Shown: positions 37,294 to 49,743 of the stretch, in pieces
Layout: every line of letters starts with the position of its first letter
Numbering within the stretch: position 1 is the first letter of the stretch
From: Bryopsis sp. KO-2023
Lineage: Eukaryota > Chlorophyta > Ulvophyceae > Bryopsidales > Bryopsidaceae
DNA length: 64,000 nt
Assembly: GCA_030272585.1 (NCBI GenBank)
Contig: BSYQ01000001.1
Coordinates: forward strand, 7,254,001-7,318,000
Direction of reading: 5' to 3'
Translations under genes and position numbers: made by a program
Notes under the pieces: generated by a model
Told to the model about the DNA's origin: nothing
Database searches by the model: none
Seen by the model: the letters and a program-made list of their open reading frames with translations, nothing else

Positions 37294-39214
37294 CTACCAT
37301 CCCAAATGGTAACTCGCTCTAAACATGATTGGGTGAAAAAGATAAGCACCGACAGTTGCACCGGCGATGATCAAATAGGGAAATCGGAGCAATTCCTTGT
37401 AATAATCCGGAGGCAGCTCCTGTCGACCCTCGATTATAGCTTGAAACGGAAGCGTGCTTGTCCTTTTTTTCACTGCCTCGAAAGCCTACCAAGGAAAACA
37501 CAAAAAACAACCCATCATATATATGTGAGGAAACCATAGGCGGAGCGAATCTCACCCCCATACATGAGCACAGCACATATCCCATAAGCACTTTTCAGAT
37601 TTGGGTTTGCGAAACAGGATCTTTCTGTGGCAAAGACATCAAAATTGCACATGTATTTCAGTCTGGTTCACCTCTCCATGCTTTGCTGCGAGCCTTCTAT
37701 CTCCATGCCAACATCCGAATGCATGATGCAACATCAACCCAAGGGAAGTGATCAGTGTGAAAGTGTTGCCCACCCACAGCGTGTGAGCAAAGCACCACAT
37801 GGCCTGTCCAATCGCCTGCGGATGTCTGGTGATTCTCGTCACACCGGTCTCCCACAAGTGCAACTTTGGCTCATCCACCGCAGCCACCTGAAATCCCACA
37901 ACGTCAAAAACTCTCTTGAACACAAGCGGAACGATCGCTAGAGAGGATGGTCAGAAGATTCACAACAAGCCAGGGGTTGCAAATTTGCATATCATAGAAA
38001 GTTGCATATGTCAAATCAAAAAGCAAGATTATTATCATATCCTTCCAGTATCCACATCTATATGCAGCCAATCAGACCAACAACCAAGCATCTGTGGAAA
38101 AAGGCTCTTTGGGGCAACTCCACAACTCTCATCCGATAGGGTGCACCACAAATGGAGTGTTTCGCACACACACACACACCTCGAGTAAATTGAACGTGGA
38201 GGGGTACAGGAAGAAGAAGGACAAGAAGCTCACAGTCCACACGAACGGGTGCATCCAGGGCTCATTTTGCAGCATCCAGAGCTGAGCTCCATCATATCGA
38301 TGGTTAACGAAGAAGACAATGGCCGATGTAGCCAACGGCAGACTGACTCCCGCGAAAAGCACACGGAACGCTCTTGCACCGATCACCTTTTCCCCTGGGA
38401 AAAAAAAAAAAGAAACAATGAGGCGTTTTGCCTTGCATGGCTAAAATTACGCATTTTCAATGATTCTTTCAGATGATCATCCAGGGTTTGGATGCAAGGT
38501 CATTGAAGCCTACCATCCATACTGTGTCCACCCCTATTCAATTTTCCAATTTTTTGACGATCAAAGTAATTTTCTGGATTCCCTGATATCAGTTGAGGTC
38601 GATTTTGATGCTCAGAAACTCACCATATGGTCGGAGACCTGCAAGGCCACTGTGTGCTATTGCAAAAATAAACAAGATAGCGCACATGGTAACATCTGAT
38701 CGCTTCGTGACACCAGACAGCAATTCCACAAATTCGTCTCCATAGCCAGTGCTGGGGGATATCCAAACCTGACTTGGAAAACACAATTGGATTTTATGGT
38801 GAACCAGATGCAACCACCAGTGAAAATTCTGTATTGATCCAAGTTCATTGAATGAGTCTGGCCCCAGTGGTCAGCTCAACTTGGATATGCACTCACCAAG
38901 TATAAAACTCCCAGTGCTCCAGCTAAGAGTGCTGAAAAAATCGACCAAGAAATCAGTTTCTGCTCCTGCAGGTCGAAATACGCAGCATCTTCCCCCACGA
39001 GATCTGTCGCTTCGTCTCGCTCCGCGGACTCGTCAGACGTAGCCTGAACGAGGACAGGGCAGCGAGTTCGACCTGGCAAGAGTCGTCGGGAAAGACGACC
39101 GCACCGCTGCGCGCTTTCGAGACGTCCCAACGTCGACGAGATCGAAACGGGTCGCTGGGCTATGCAAGGGCGCGAAGATGGCTTGGTGGAGAAGGAGCAG
39201 CGTAACGAGACCAT
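37294..39214 (-). CDS. Z-ISO: 15-cis-zeta-carotene isomerase, plastid (NnrU-like)
   Basis: Isomerises the 15-cis bond of 9,15,9'-tri-cis-zeta-carotene between phytoene desaturase and zeta-carotene desaturase in carotenoid synthesis, using a heme b cofactor in plastid membranes. Exons 39214-38897, 38768-38624, 38394-38180, 37887-37672 and 37485-37294 join in phase to 361 residues, about the plant length. The first ~60 residues are a Ser/Arg-rich transit peptide with a VQA-like cleavage context. Membrane segments and motifs follow the plant order: [106 protein letters not shown] and [13 protein letters not shown], including the His residues linked to heme and activity. The ATG at 39214 was chosen because upstream in-frame codons are not ATG. 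Confidence 0.95.
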
Positions 39215-39415
39215 CGCGATACTCTTCCCTGGGATATCGTGTTTCGAAAAACGTTGCGGGATGCGGGATTGTCCTTGTGCGCCCGTCAAAATCACAATGA
39301 CTCCGACGCTGATGAAGGAACGTGACGCCTTCTGTGACGTCTTGAGTGCGCGCCCGCACCGTCATTCGCGATTTAAGCGACACTTGAGCTATGTTGGTTT
39401 CGCATCGCTACTCTC
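39215..39415. promoter_or_regulatory. Bidirectional promoter region, Z-ISO / methyltransferase
   Basis: 201 bp between divergent start codons; both genes must start transcription in or next to this interval. Confidence 0.5.
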
Positions 39416-41276
39416 ATGAACTTTGCGCTGGGCGCCACCAGACTCGTCGCACTTGGGGTCCAGTTCGTATCCAAGCGTCTACTGGGGGTCCTGTTGAAAC
39501 CGGCGGCGAGAATTCTAGGCGTGGTTCGTCCGTAAGCTCCACTTTTGGGGTATTCTGCATGTGGATTTGCACCATGGCATTCGAATTGAAGAGTTTGCGG
39601 ATTTTCTTATCAAGGGATCCGATCGTCGCAGCGTCTTCTCGAGGACTGCTTTCGGTTGTGCGGGTGAGTCTCGAGGAGATTTCCCATTTTGTTGTTTTTG
39701 CTTCATGCAAAATAAAAAACGTCAGCACTGATCACTGAAAAGAGCCGCTTTTTGCAGCTGGACGAGCGCTGGAATTTGAACGCCCCGATTCGCTGTTCAA
39801 AGACCCCCTTGCTCGTCTGTTGGCAGGAAAAGAGGTGCGACCCCATCCAAGAATATTGACGTCTTTTTTATTTCAGACGTCACGTTGAATGGACATCAGA
39901 TCATCAGGTAGAATCCCGGATTGGGGGGAAATGGCCACCCCACCTCCATCTTTGTTGTTGTTTTTTTCTCAGGCAATTGATGGGTTTACAGCCCGGAAGC
40001 GAATCCTGGATGAGAAGAAAGAAAAGGAAGGGTCGGCCCCTGGGAGACTAGCATACTCCATTGTTATCAGAACAAAATTCATTGACACCATAATACTCGC
40101 GGTGACCAGAAGCTACCCACCTCCGCCCGATATCAGTGTGATCACCGATTGGCTGGAAGACACTGGAGTGGGGTTGATCAATCAAGTGGTGTTGTTGGGA
40201 AGTGGTCTGGATGCCAGGCCATGGCGGCTGGATCTCCATGATGGGGTGCATTGGTTTGAAGTCGACCGAAGTGAGGTGGTGACGGAAAAACAAACCCTAC
40301 TGCTCAAAGCGAAAGCAGCCATTGGATCACAGGTGGGATTTTAGACATGAGGCATCCGCACCCCACTCTGTGCCGTCATGATATGGAGGAAAACGGGGCT
40401 GATGAGGAGTGTGTCGATTTGCTTGTTGCTGGACTTAAGAATCTGGGCGTTTTCTTAGGATCGCCAGGAACCGAGGTTTCCCCTGAAAGTTAAAAAGTGG
40501 GTTGCTGTGAGCAGTGACATTGAAACACTTTCTTTCCTGCACAAGCTTGAGAGGAGGGGCTTGGTGGTGACTGAACCGGTCCTTTGGGTTATGGAAGGTT
40601 TGCTCGTGTACTTGGAGCCTGAGTTCGTGCCAAGATTGCTGAGGGTAACCAATCAATCGAAGCATGTGTTTCGTCTCGAATGCATGTTGCAAACTACGAT
40701 TACTTTTATTTCTTCTTTTTGAATACATATCAGTTCCTTAGTGTTGTAAATTTTACCACAGGCAATGGGAGGACCCTCGGCTTTGCCTTGAAGCCTGATA
40801 TTGTTTTGGCTAAAAGTTGTCAAATTATTTAATTAACTAATTCAGTAGAGCCGTAATTGACACAGTGGGCGCTTGTCTGTAGGTTCTGAATGAGAGGTGT
40901 GGGTTTGGAAGTGTGTTGGTGGTGTCGTTGATAATGGCCACTTCAGGTTCACTCAGACGGAGGAAAGCATGGAAATGGGGCTGTCCTAAGAATCATATGG
41001 AGGCAAGTTGTTCCTATATATACAAATACATGATGGGTTGTGTGGACGCATATGTCTCAATGCAATCTATGGTGTATTGTTGGGTCGTCAATTTTTGGCT
41101 TGTTTTGAACCCTGTGCCCTATTTCTGCGCAGTTTTTCCGTGAGTGCGGCTGGGAAATTGTCACCTGGATCCCTATGAGTGCTGCTTATAAGATGTTCGG
41201 ATGCAGAAGCTTCAGACCAAGCAATTTAACTCCGGAAAAAGAGCCCAAATTTTTGGTTGCAAGAAGAATCGAATGA
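39416..41276 (+). CDS. Leucine-carboxyl-methyltransferase-like SAM-dependent methyltransferase
   Basis: Member of the LCMT/PPM1 superfamily, which in eukaryotes methylates carboxyl groups (protein phosphatase 2A) and in bacteria small molecules; the substrate here is unknown. Seven exons (39416-39531, 39632-39663, 39758-39834, 39973-40332, 40459-40644, 40883-41002, 41133-41276) join in phase to 344 residues. Family marks: AAGRALEFERPDSLFKDPLA near residue 50, the SAM-binding VVLLGSGLDARPWRLDL, WFEVDRSEVVTEKQ, and EPVLWVMEGLLVYLEPE. The last exon ends KEPKFLVARRIE. The N-terminus is short, with an amphipathic helix that could target an organelle. The intron after exon 6 starts with GC at GAG|GCAAGT. 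Exons 4-7 lie inside the tandem duplication and have a broken second copy at 52-53.5 kb. Confidence 0.86.
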
Positions 41277-44200
41277 ACGATGGAATCAAGGGAATGTGTT
41301 TCTGGAAGTCAAGACTAGAAAGAAGGAAGGATTCCCTGTAAGAGTTAACCCCGCCACCTGTCACCACAAATTTTCCAAGTTTCATTTCACACTTCACCTA
41401 AGACGAGAGGTGTCTCAACCAGAATCCAACAATGCGACTCCAGATAGGCCCTCCTGTTGGTTTGAAATCCAACGGGAGGATCAAAAAAAAAGAAAAAAGG
41501 TACATCTCATCTTCTGCACCACTAACCTCAGTCAAGGGTCCATCCATCCTTTCTGGAACATAATGCGTGAACTCGCTCCACATCTTCCACAGATCGCTGC
41601 ATGCCCCACCTATGAAATCATCCACTATCATCCTATATGGTCAGATTGTCCAGATTGCAGGGTAGCACGGGGGTCAGGCAAACAAACAGCATACCATTTG
41701 TTAAATAATGATGTCCTAGTTCACTGAGCAATCGGTTCTTGCATTTGGCTCTTTGCCATTCTCTTAGCCTGTTGTCCGACTTTTCTACTTTTCTTCTGGC
41801 CAGTTTTGAGTGGCACCGATTTCTGAATTTGAACAGTATGGTCCTTGCCTCCTCCGGATCCTCCCCAACTCTCAATGGCCAATGCCTGAGTTCCCAGAAT
41901 GCGTCAAACGATTCGTCGTTCATCTCAATCTTGCTGTCTTGCAACACTAGGACAAACCTCCATGTATCATCTCCTCCATGCATCTCTTGGGCAGAAACTT
42001 TCCCATTTCATCCATCGCCTTGGCACCCACCAGTTTGTGGTTTTTTAAAAAGATTTTTTTTCCTGGTAATCTTTGCGAAACTAAGCGATTGCATCCAGGA
42101 ATGCTTTTGCATTGGTGTCCAGTCAACCTGACAAAACCCGGTTTTACCCCACATGCAAGAGGGCATGCAAAAATTGAGGTTGCGTCTGAGATGCCAAACT
42201 CATCCAACCCAGCCCATCGCTGCTTTTATACATACCAGAATTTGGTCCTAATCCTTGTTCAAGATTCGGAATTTTTTTGGGGGGGGCACACACTTCAGGA
42301 TCTACAATGAGCATCAGAACCGATCGCACGCATAGCCTTGTTGTTTGTATCCCTGCTAATCTTGTGTTGTACTTTGTTGATTACATTTTTCCTGTTTTGT
42401 CCTTCTTCCCCACCAACATTTTCAGAAAAGTCAGGCATCGCGGGGGCACCTGTTTTTTTTGGTTTTCTGAAATTTTGCGAAGGGGCTGTTGGGGGATTTG
42501 ATCATTCTGGATACATGATACAGAGGTTTGTGATGATTCTAAATTTAACTTCACCCTGCCTTCAAGCAGCCCACGAAATAAAGAAACATATGAAACAAGA
42601 ATTGCCAGCAGGATCAACATTTATTATCAGGCTGAGCCCATTCTTTTCACAGTTCCAACCTTGTTTTCCTTGTGCAGCTCATTTCTGGTCAGAAGTTGTT
42701 TTCGGATGCTTGAAAAAGTAAAACTCCAGGAGGGTGCATTATCTCTCTGTTCATTTTGTTTCTCAGTGAAGAGCAAGACAGCACAACACAGTTTCGAAAG
42801 CAAGCAGCCATTTCTACAAATTAATCGAAATTCAACAGTGTAACCGCCTGGATGAACAAACCCCGTCCAGACCTCAGATCAATCTCCAAACCGTTTTTTC
42901 CTCGTTTAATGCTCAGCATGTCAATTTAACAATGACACCACTCTGTTCAGCAAATTACCACCCAACCTACTAAAATCGATCAAATTTTTTTTTTGTTCAT
43001 CCTCACTCCACCACCTACAGACTTTTTTGTTTTCCCCTACATATCCTTTTGTTTCCCTTTTTTTTGAGAAGGGCAAAGAGATTCGCTGAATTTTTTTTCC
43101 CTTTGTCCTTTTTGCTCCTTTTGAAAACCTTTTTGTAAGGACCTCAAAAAAATCCAGCCATTCACCCCCTGTATGTTGCTCATTGTTCGACATATCTGTA
43201 AAATAAAAAAAACTTTGCTCACTCGATACTTTTCTTTTTCACCTTCATTTTTTCATCTCTTTTTCCTGTACATTCTTTTTCTTGTGCCCTTTTTTACTTT
43301 AATGTTGCAGGCAGCTTGCCCCCAATCATAAGTGTTTTTTTCAAGCCATAATGTACAAGACCATACAAAAATTGTACATGGTGTACAAAGTACACAAAAA
43401 TTGTACATAATATACAGCGTATACAAAGCATTGTACATACTGCACAGCGTGTACAAAGAATCAGTCGCTGGGTAAGATCAAAAACATGTCCAGCCAGAGT
43501 TGTAGTGATCCTCCAGGTTGCCCAACACTTGCTCCCATTTTCCCCCTTTCCCTTGCATATTTTTTGTTTTTTCCTTTTTTTTTCTCAGCTTCCCACTAAA
43601 TATTTTTCAAATTCCATTTTTTTTCCCTCTTTTTTTACTTTTCAACTCTCGAACCCCTCCATACTGAAGCATTCGGCATCTTCCTTTTTTTATAAGCGAC
43701 TGCGAGCATTATCGGGAAACTGCAAAACACTTTCCAAAAATGTACCTTCTTTTTCCCCAATTTTTTTTCAAATCCCAACAGTTTACTATTTTTAAGACTG
43801 TGTTGTCTCCTTTTTTTGTTCTTTCTATTTCTCTTCTAACCTTGGAGCCCAGCTCAGGAAAGCACCATCTAACTTTTTCCCAATATTTCTGATGGCTTTC
43901 AAAAATTGTGGAACACTGTCATCCTTCATTCTCGAGGCACTCCTGCTCCAAAAAATATATGGGCTTGCACTGAAATTTATAACCCGGCCGAGCAACAAGA
44001 GCCACCCCTTGGCTGCAGACCAATAAAAACACATTGTCAGACTTTTAAAACATCAACTGATTGAAAATTCAATGAACATCAACGTAACCATTTTTAGTCC
44101 ATCTGATGTGAAGGTCGTCTTAAATACCAACAAACAAGAACTTATAATATGGACTGGGGTCTATTTTTGCTCACCGTATCGACAGGCATGAAAGAAGCAG

Positions 44201-46550
44201 CCACACCATTTCCCCGACAAAACCTGAAGAAACCCCCAGACCTCCCAGTTCAGCTTCCATCGAGTTCCCCTTCTATTCTCTGCCCCCATCAAACTCTTAT
44301 CCTCTTGCTAGTTCACAGGGTCCGGTTTTTTTTTTCCCTCCTCTTGGTCATTTGTGGATGTTTCACACTTAGTCTTGGCTCCTGGATTACACTCGTTTTG
44401 ATCATCAGTGGTTGCATAGAGGTTGCCCGCTTCGTTTTCAACAATCTCATTTATTGCACATGGTGCAGGCCGATTGACTTCCTCGAGTCCGCCATCAACC
44501 TGCATTGTATACAGGAACACATCCAACTATAAAAATGCAAAAAAATGCCCCACCAACTGCAGTGCATAAAAAACCAAAAAGGGAAATCAGAACATAACGT
44601 GAATCATAGCCAAAACAATCTTGAATTATTTGAAAGCATGCTCTGTTCTGTACCTGCTCTGTTGATTCAACCCCCTCCTCTTCAAAATCGCCCAGAGTGG
44701 ACGACTTTTCTGAAGCACTCCTTTGGTTTCAGGATTCGAAAGAATTCAGATGCTTAAAACTCTGCCTCAATGCTCCTTGTTTAAATCGAACTACCGAGTT
44801 ATCCTCCCATCCACCCAATTTACGTCCTCAAGATTTTTTCACTGCACGTTTTCACAAATGTTGCTCAAAGTCCCCATAAGCAAACCCAGAAATATTTCCC
44901 CTTTCTCCGTATTTCCTTCCAAATTCACCAGTCAACAGCCCAAATTTTTCAGTCCTGCAGAGCTGCTTTTGGGCTCATGTCTAAAACCCTTGCTTTTCAG
45001 TGAATTGTTGTACCAACAACAATTTTTTCCTTCAGCCCATCCCTTTTTTTTCTGTCACGAATGCTGAGCCATTTCCTTTTTTTTCCCTTATTTTTGCATC
45101 ATTGGATATTCTTGCGAATTTCAGCTTGTGTGCTCACCACCAACAGATCGGATTTCTGCGTTGAACGCATACAAAGGATTTCGAAATGGTTTTGTAGAAA
45201 AAAGATTCTTGATGTGAAACTGAGCCTGCAGCTCATTTTTTAAGATTGAGCGCATTTGAGACTTGAGAATAGACTCCTTGAACACTTGCTTACACTCACA
45301 TATGCAGTGCAAGCCATGACTTGAACGACATTGTTCGAAGTTGACTGGAAATAAATTCCAGTTTGATCTCAGCAGAGACCAACCAGTTATAAAAAAAAAA
45401 GGAATTGGAAGATTGATCAATCATCGTTAAGATCCCTTGGAATAAAGCACAGGTCGTTAATTTGAGCATCTTCACCATTACACACCCATTTCAGGTGCAA
45501 TTGTTTACAAACAGCCCTCTCGACAATAGGGGCAATTCACCCCTTCGGATGATCCAACATTTGAAGTTGCTGCTGTATTGTCATTGGCCCAGAATGGCCG
45601 TTGAAACGAAAAAGCGATTGCAAGCTTTGATGTGACTTGAAAAACCATAAGTGATGAGGTCAGCGATAATATTGAGTGCCAGAAAACTCCCCGGACATGT
45701 TTGTTAAGCATCTCGCTGCTTTCCCACGCAAGCACTGGGAAAACACACCTTGAAGCATACTTGAACCAGAAAGTTGATAATGCAAGAAGAAAACATTTAA
45801 ATTGACCTTTGTATTTCGTTGCAGTTCCCTTGAAAGACCACATTGGTATCACATCTAATGTCGACTTGGTCCAGCACATGAATTTAGTTATAGCGAACAT
45901 CGCACAGGCCGATTGCATTTCTCAGTTGGTGGTGTTGAGTTTAAAAAAACAAAATGAGCCGCTGTTCGGCAGAGACCCCTTGGAAGGCGCAATTGACTGA
46001 TTAAGAGAACTTGAATTGATTTGCGATGTCCCGAAAAATCAACAGGTTGAACAAGTCAGCTCCAGAGACCTCAGTACAGAACCTCGGAGGGGGGGGGGGA
46101 GAGGTCTGTTTGTCGATTGAAAAACAAAAAAAAAATTCTCGTTTTAATAATGTCTCCTCCAAAACCGGGCATCAGAATTAGCTTCTTCATCAATTGCTTT
46201 GCTTTTGATGTTAAAAAAAACAACATTGATTGCTTTCCCTCTTGTGGGAATGAAGAACTTGACAAAAATGCAGTGCAATATTTTTTGAATGAAAACCCAG
46301 TTTTGAGTTTTTGTTGTTTCCACACCAAAGGAACGATATTTTGGCAGTTTTGAATATCATGCACGCGTGTAGCTGTCCAGAGGAGTTGAATCCAGGTTGC
46401 GCTTTCACTTGTAGCAGCAGTTGACATTTGATTTGATTTGCTGAAAGAACTGTTTGATTTTTGACTTGATGATCAAGTAAACTTGAGGAAAAATGAAAAC
46501 CAAATGATTGCTTTTGAAAAAACAGTAGATTGGTTTTTTGCTCATCTGGT
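41277..46550. other. Mostly noncoding part of copy A
   Basis: Contains minus-strand open frames whose conservation with copy B is mixed. The frame at about 41947-42200 (MDEMGKFLPKRCMEEM region) and one at about 45505-45720 (FQRPFWANDNTAA region) keep frame and stop in both copies. Others, such as 45121-45420, are frameshifted in copy B. I could not assemble a multi-exon gene from them or name a family. T- and C-rich tracts are common. Confidence 0.35.
43351..43459. repeat. GTACA-type minisatellite, copy A
   Basis: Imperfect tandem units built on GTACAAAGTATACAAAAATT with alternating TGTACATA joints. A longer array is at the same place in copy B. Confidence 0.75.
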
Positions 46551-46871
46551 TCATTCTCCCTTCTGCAGCCCTTCCTCCGAAATAACAACATGCTGCAGAC
46601 GCTCTGTGGATTCCAACAAACATACAAACTGAGAATGCACAGCCCCTCAGAATGGGACAAAAAAACATAGCACCTGACTTGAACATTCACTTGTTGAAAC
46701 ATCTATGGGGTGAGAAAAAACAAGCAGCACCACAAGCGAAAACCAAAGCAAGAAAAGAGAGCATATTTTCAACAAAAAATTTACCTTCATGCCAAAGTGC
46801 GACTGCTCGGACCGCACCACGAGATGCCTTTCTTCGATGAAACTCCGGTCAGTTTGATTTTTCAAAATCAT
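46551..46871 (-). CDS. Putative 62-residue protein in duplicated block, copy A
   Basis: Exons 46871-46785, 46702-46679 and 46628-46551 join in phase with GT-AG introns. The product starts MILKNQTDRSFIEERHLVV, continues FGMK|MFQQVNVQ and ends STERLQHVVISEEGLQKGE. Copy B (59805-59483) keeps the same ATG, splice sites, frame and stop while differing at several amino acids, which is why I call it coding. In copy A an upstream ATG at about 46898 (MSRSDLK) is also possible; copy B has ATA there. No family was recognised and no membrane segment is seen. It could equally be part of a longer gene whose 5' exons I did not find. Confidence 0.35.
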
Positions 46872-48678
46872 TCTCCCAGCACGAATCTTCAAGTCGCTCC
46901 TTGACATCTCGTCCCTCTCCGATTTCTTCACCAATACTTTCCTTTTTTTTTTTTCGAATCAAACTTGATTTTTTTTCCCCTTTCCTTTTCTTTTCTCTTC
47001 CTATTTTTTTTTTCTTTTTTACCCTCCCCCCCCCACCCCTATCACAGCCCCCCCTTCCTTGGGCCCCCAGCGATGACCCCTACCGCTCCTGCACACCGGG
47101 CTCTGACGGGGAGGCTCGTTACGGCTCGGCTTCATTCTTCAATCTTCATCATCAATCTTCGTCGGCACTCGGCACTCGGCACTGGGCACCTGTTGGGTGG
47201 GGCAAGGGAAGCTTCCCTTGCCCCAGAACACAAATGGGGGGTTAATATTCATGTCATGAAAAAAAAAACTGAAAAAAAAAACTGCAACTGGACTGACACA
47301 TACCATAGATTATTTGCAGGCTGGGTGGAAAGGCGTCAAGACACCTTCCCAGTGCATGGCTTCAGGCTCATCATCAGGCTCCGGGCTCGTGGCTCTGGGG
47401 TGGGGAAAAAGGATAATGGCGAGGGGGTTATTGGGGCTGGGACGGGGGGATTGGTGTGCAAGAGGGCAGAAGGCCCCGCTGAGGACCCGGACTATGGAAG
47501 GGGGGAGGGGTGGGGGCACCCACACTAGACTAGACTAGGTGACGCTGCTCCTCAATCCCCCTTGGGAAAAGCAACCCGATCGCTCTTTTTTTCATCCAAA
47601 GATTTAATATTTTCCCCCTTATCCTCTTTTCTTCCTAGCATCAAAAGGTAGTCAGTTTTTTTACCCTGTTGATGAGCTATTGATATCAACCCATTTCATT
47701 TTTGGTTTTTTTATTGGCCCAAAACAACCAACGAACATTTCTTTCCTAGCCCAAGGGGAGTGAATCATCGCAGAGGTCACCCAGAACATTCCAGCCACCA
47801 TATTTCCATATATTCTCCATGCCGCAAGTGAACATTTTTCCTGGTCTTTCGACCCATCAGTTTTCTTGATATCGTCTCGGGGAACCTACAGGGCATCTTT
47901 CCAACATTCAAATCAAAACTACAGCCACATATTTTTCCCTTCACCAGAAAAAACACGGGAAAAAAAAACGATTGCCTACTGCTTGGCACGAAAGAAAATA
48001 AAAATGAACCAGAAAAACAGGCAGAAATCGGATCCAAGCCGGACAAAGTACATTTCGTGTGTTTATGTGTCGAATTTACCTTATGGCTGTGCTTCGTAAA
48101 TGGTTGTATCATCATCATTTAGATATTTCTTGCAGCAGGTCTTACGGCACACAGTGTCAGTGAAGCCATTGATCCCTGGCTTCTCAGTGGTCGCAGCGTC
48201 GACAATTTGTCAAATTCCAGAAAATGTATCATGCACACAAGTGAGGTCTGGCATGGACTGATCTTCCATGCCATCAGATTGCTAAGGAACTTGGATGGAT
48301 AATTCAATCGTCTCCTTCCAGACATCCCACCAACAGCTCCACTTGCTTGGGCATCGGGGGGTCTTGACGAACAGTGGCGATGGTCGCCTAGGCTTAAGCA
48401 TCCTACTCAATGGCCTCTTCCTCTCGCTGGAGCAACGACCACAGACCAAATAAGCAAAATCGTAGCTACCATTTGTACCTAAAGCACCAGAAATTTGGCA
48501 AGCACCCCACCGTGAGTCTCCGCATCCTCTCAGTTAAGCTCCGCTGAATGCATGCAATGAGGAATGGGAGCCGTTGGATTTTGAATCAGCACCACCTTTT
48601 CTCGGGAAGAAGGGGCTGATCAGTTCATCTGGTACCTCCCCGTATTTCCTACTAAGCCAGCACAACTGGCCACATCCA
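46872..48678. other. Noncoding region with palindromic element
   Basis: Pyrimidine-rich tract followed by a conserved ~0.7-kb element (see the 46940-47570 entry), then T/A-rich spacer. Minus-strand open frames across the element differ between copies by a 7-bp unit and are unlikely to be coding. Confidence 0.4.
46940..47570. repeat. Palindromic ~0.7-kb repeated element, copy 1 of 4
   Basis: A long pyrimidine tract, a C-run, then a shared block containing TTCCTTGGGCCCCCAGCGAT, (CGGCACT)n, a 26-bp perfect palindrome at 47199-47224 centred on AAGCTT, and a downstream block ending GGTGACGCTGCTCCTCAATC. The other copies are near 49,860, 59,930 and 62,940. Confidence 0.85.
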
Positions 48679-49743
48679 TCAGCTCCTTCTTTGCATCAAC
48701 CCTGTGCAAGCACTCCGGTTCAGCCTGTTCCGTGACTGGAAAAAATTGGGGAATGAAGTGCATTGCCCATCCTGGGGTCGCTCATAAAAGCAAAAAACAA
48801 AGAAACAGAAAGGGAATGTATAAAATCTATATCTACCCTGAGGATGTCCCACCTGACTGGGAAGGGGTCGGGGGAGATCTGGAGCTCAACATAAATCGCC
48901 GAAAGACATTCCATGAACCGTCCCGAAGATTGTCTTAGAACAAAAATGATGAGGATTTCCGAGTCAGCATCTGCTGTGACGATGGCAGTCACAGTAGCCC
49001 CAGTTTTAAGGGCAGCTCTGACATCTTGTTGCATCTTGACTGTGCACACAAATCAAAAATTACCATCTCAGGGAACAAAACAATCGAACAAACACGTGAA
49101 AACAGGAGAAAGCAGAAAAAACATGAAACAAAAATGTTTCTGCATGCCTTATATTTATTCTCACCTCACAGTTTTGAAGTTTGTAGCCAAGGATCGCAGC
49201 GGGGTTGATTATCGGCAGTACTGGGAAAATACCACTTTCGCAGTCTTGATTTGATGTCGAACTGGATGTTGCCGACAATGTCAATGAACACCCAATTGTC
49301 ACTGAACAGCACAAGCAAAAAAAAAAAATCTGAAGACCTGGTTTGCAGCATCGGGGCAACACTTGCACATACACACAAAAATGAATCAACTGAAAAAGAG
49401 AAAACGGACGATACTGTAAAACTTCTTTCCTCAGTCAAAAAGTTAAAGCTCTGGATGGGCAATTGAATCAAAACAAAATTTCACAAAAATCCTATTGGTT
49501 CTAGAACTGTTGGCATCCACACAGACACACAAACAAACACGCACACATACAAAATCTTCAAACCTGTTGATGCCTACCTGTTTATAATGTAAAAAGAATT
49601 GGACGAACCCCGAAATTTTTGAAAGCCGCGTGTTGATTTGATTTGTCTCTCTCGATACCTGCTTTCAGTTCCTCCACAACCATTATTTGGATCCTTTTGA
49701 CCATTTCTTCCAGCAGTGGGAAATCTCGTCCTTTGGGTTTCAT
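48679..49743 (-). CDS. Putative 170-residue protein in duplicated block, copy A
   Basis: Exons 49743-49659, 49301-49165, 49034-48837 and 48771-48679 join in phase with GT-AG junctions. The first exon gives MKPKGRDFPLLEEMVKRIQ then VVEELKA, the second ends LPIINPAAILGYKLQNCE, and the third contains DVRAALKTGATVTAIVTADA followed by a hydrophobic stretch. No family was recognised. In copy B, exons 1 and 2 stay open (exon 1 has an in-frame 6-bp deletion), but exon 3 is broken and plastid DNA sits at its acceptor side. Conserved frame in exons 1-2 supports coding; the last exon is the weakest part. Confidence 0.35.

Noticed and set aside
29179-39214. Chlorarachniophyte origin (intron-rich, green plastid)
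   Set aside because: Plastid-targeted models lack the expected signal peptide; kept only as a weak alternative.
47310-47525. Minus-strand Pro-rich frame inside the palindromic element as a gene
   Set aside because: Open in four copies but bounded differently in each, and the adjacent 7-bp unit changes frame between copies.
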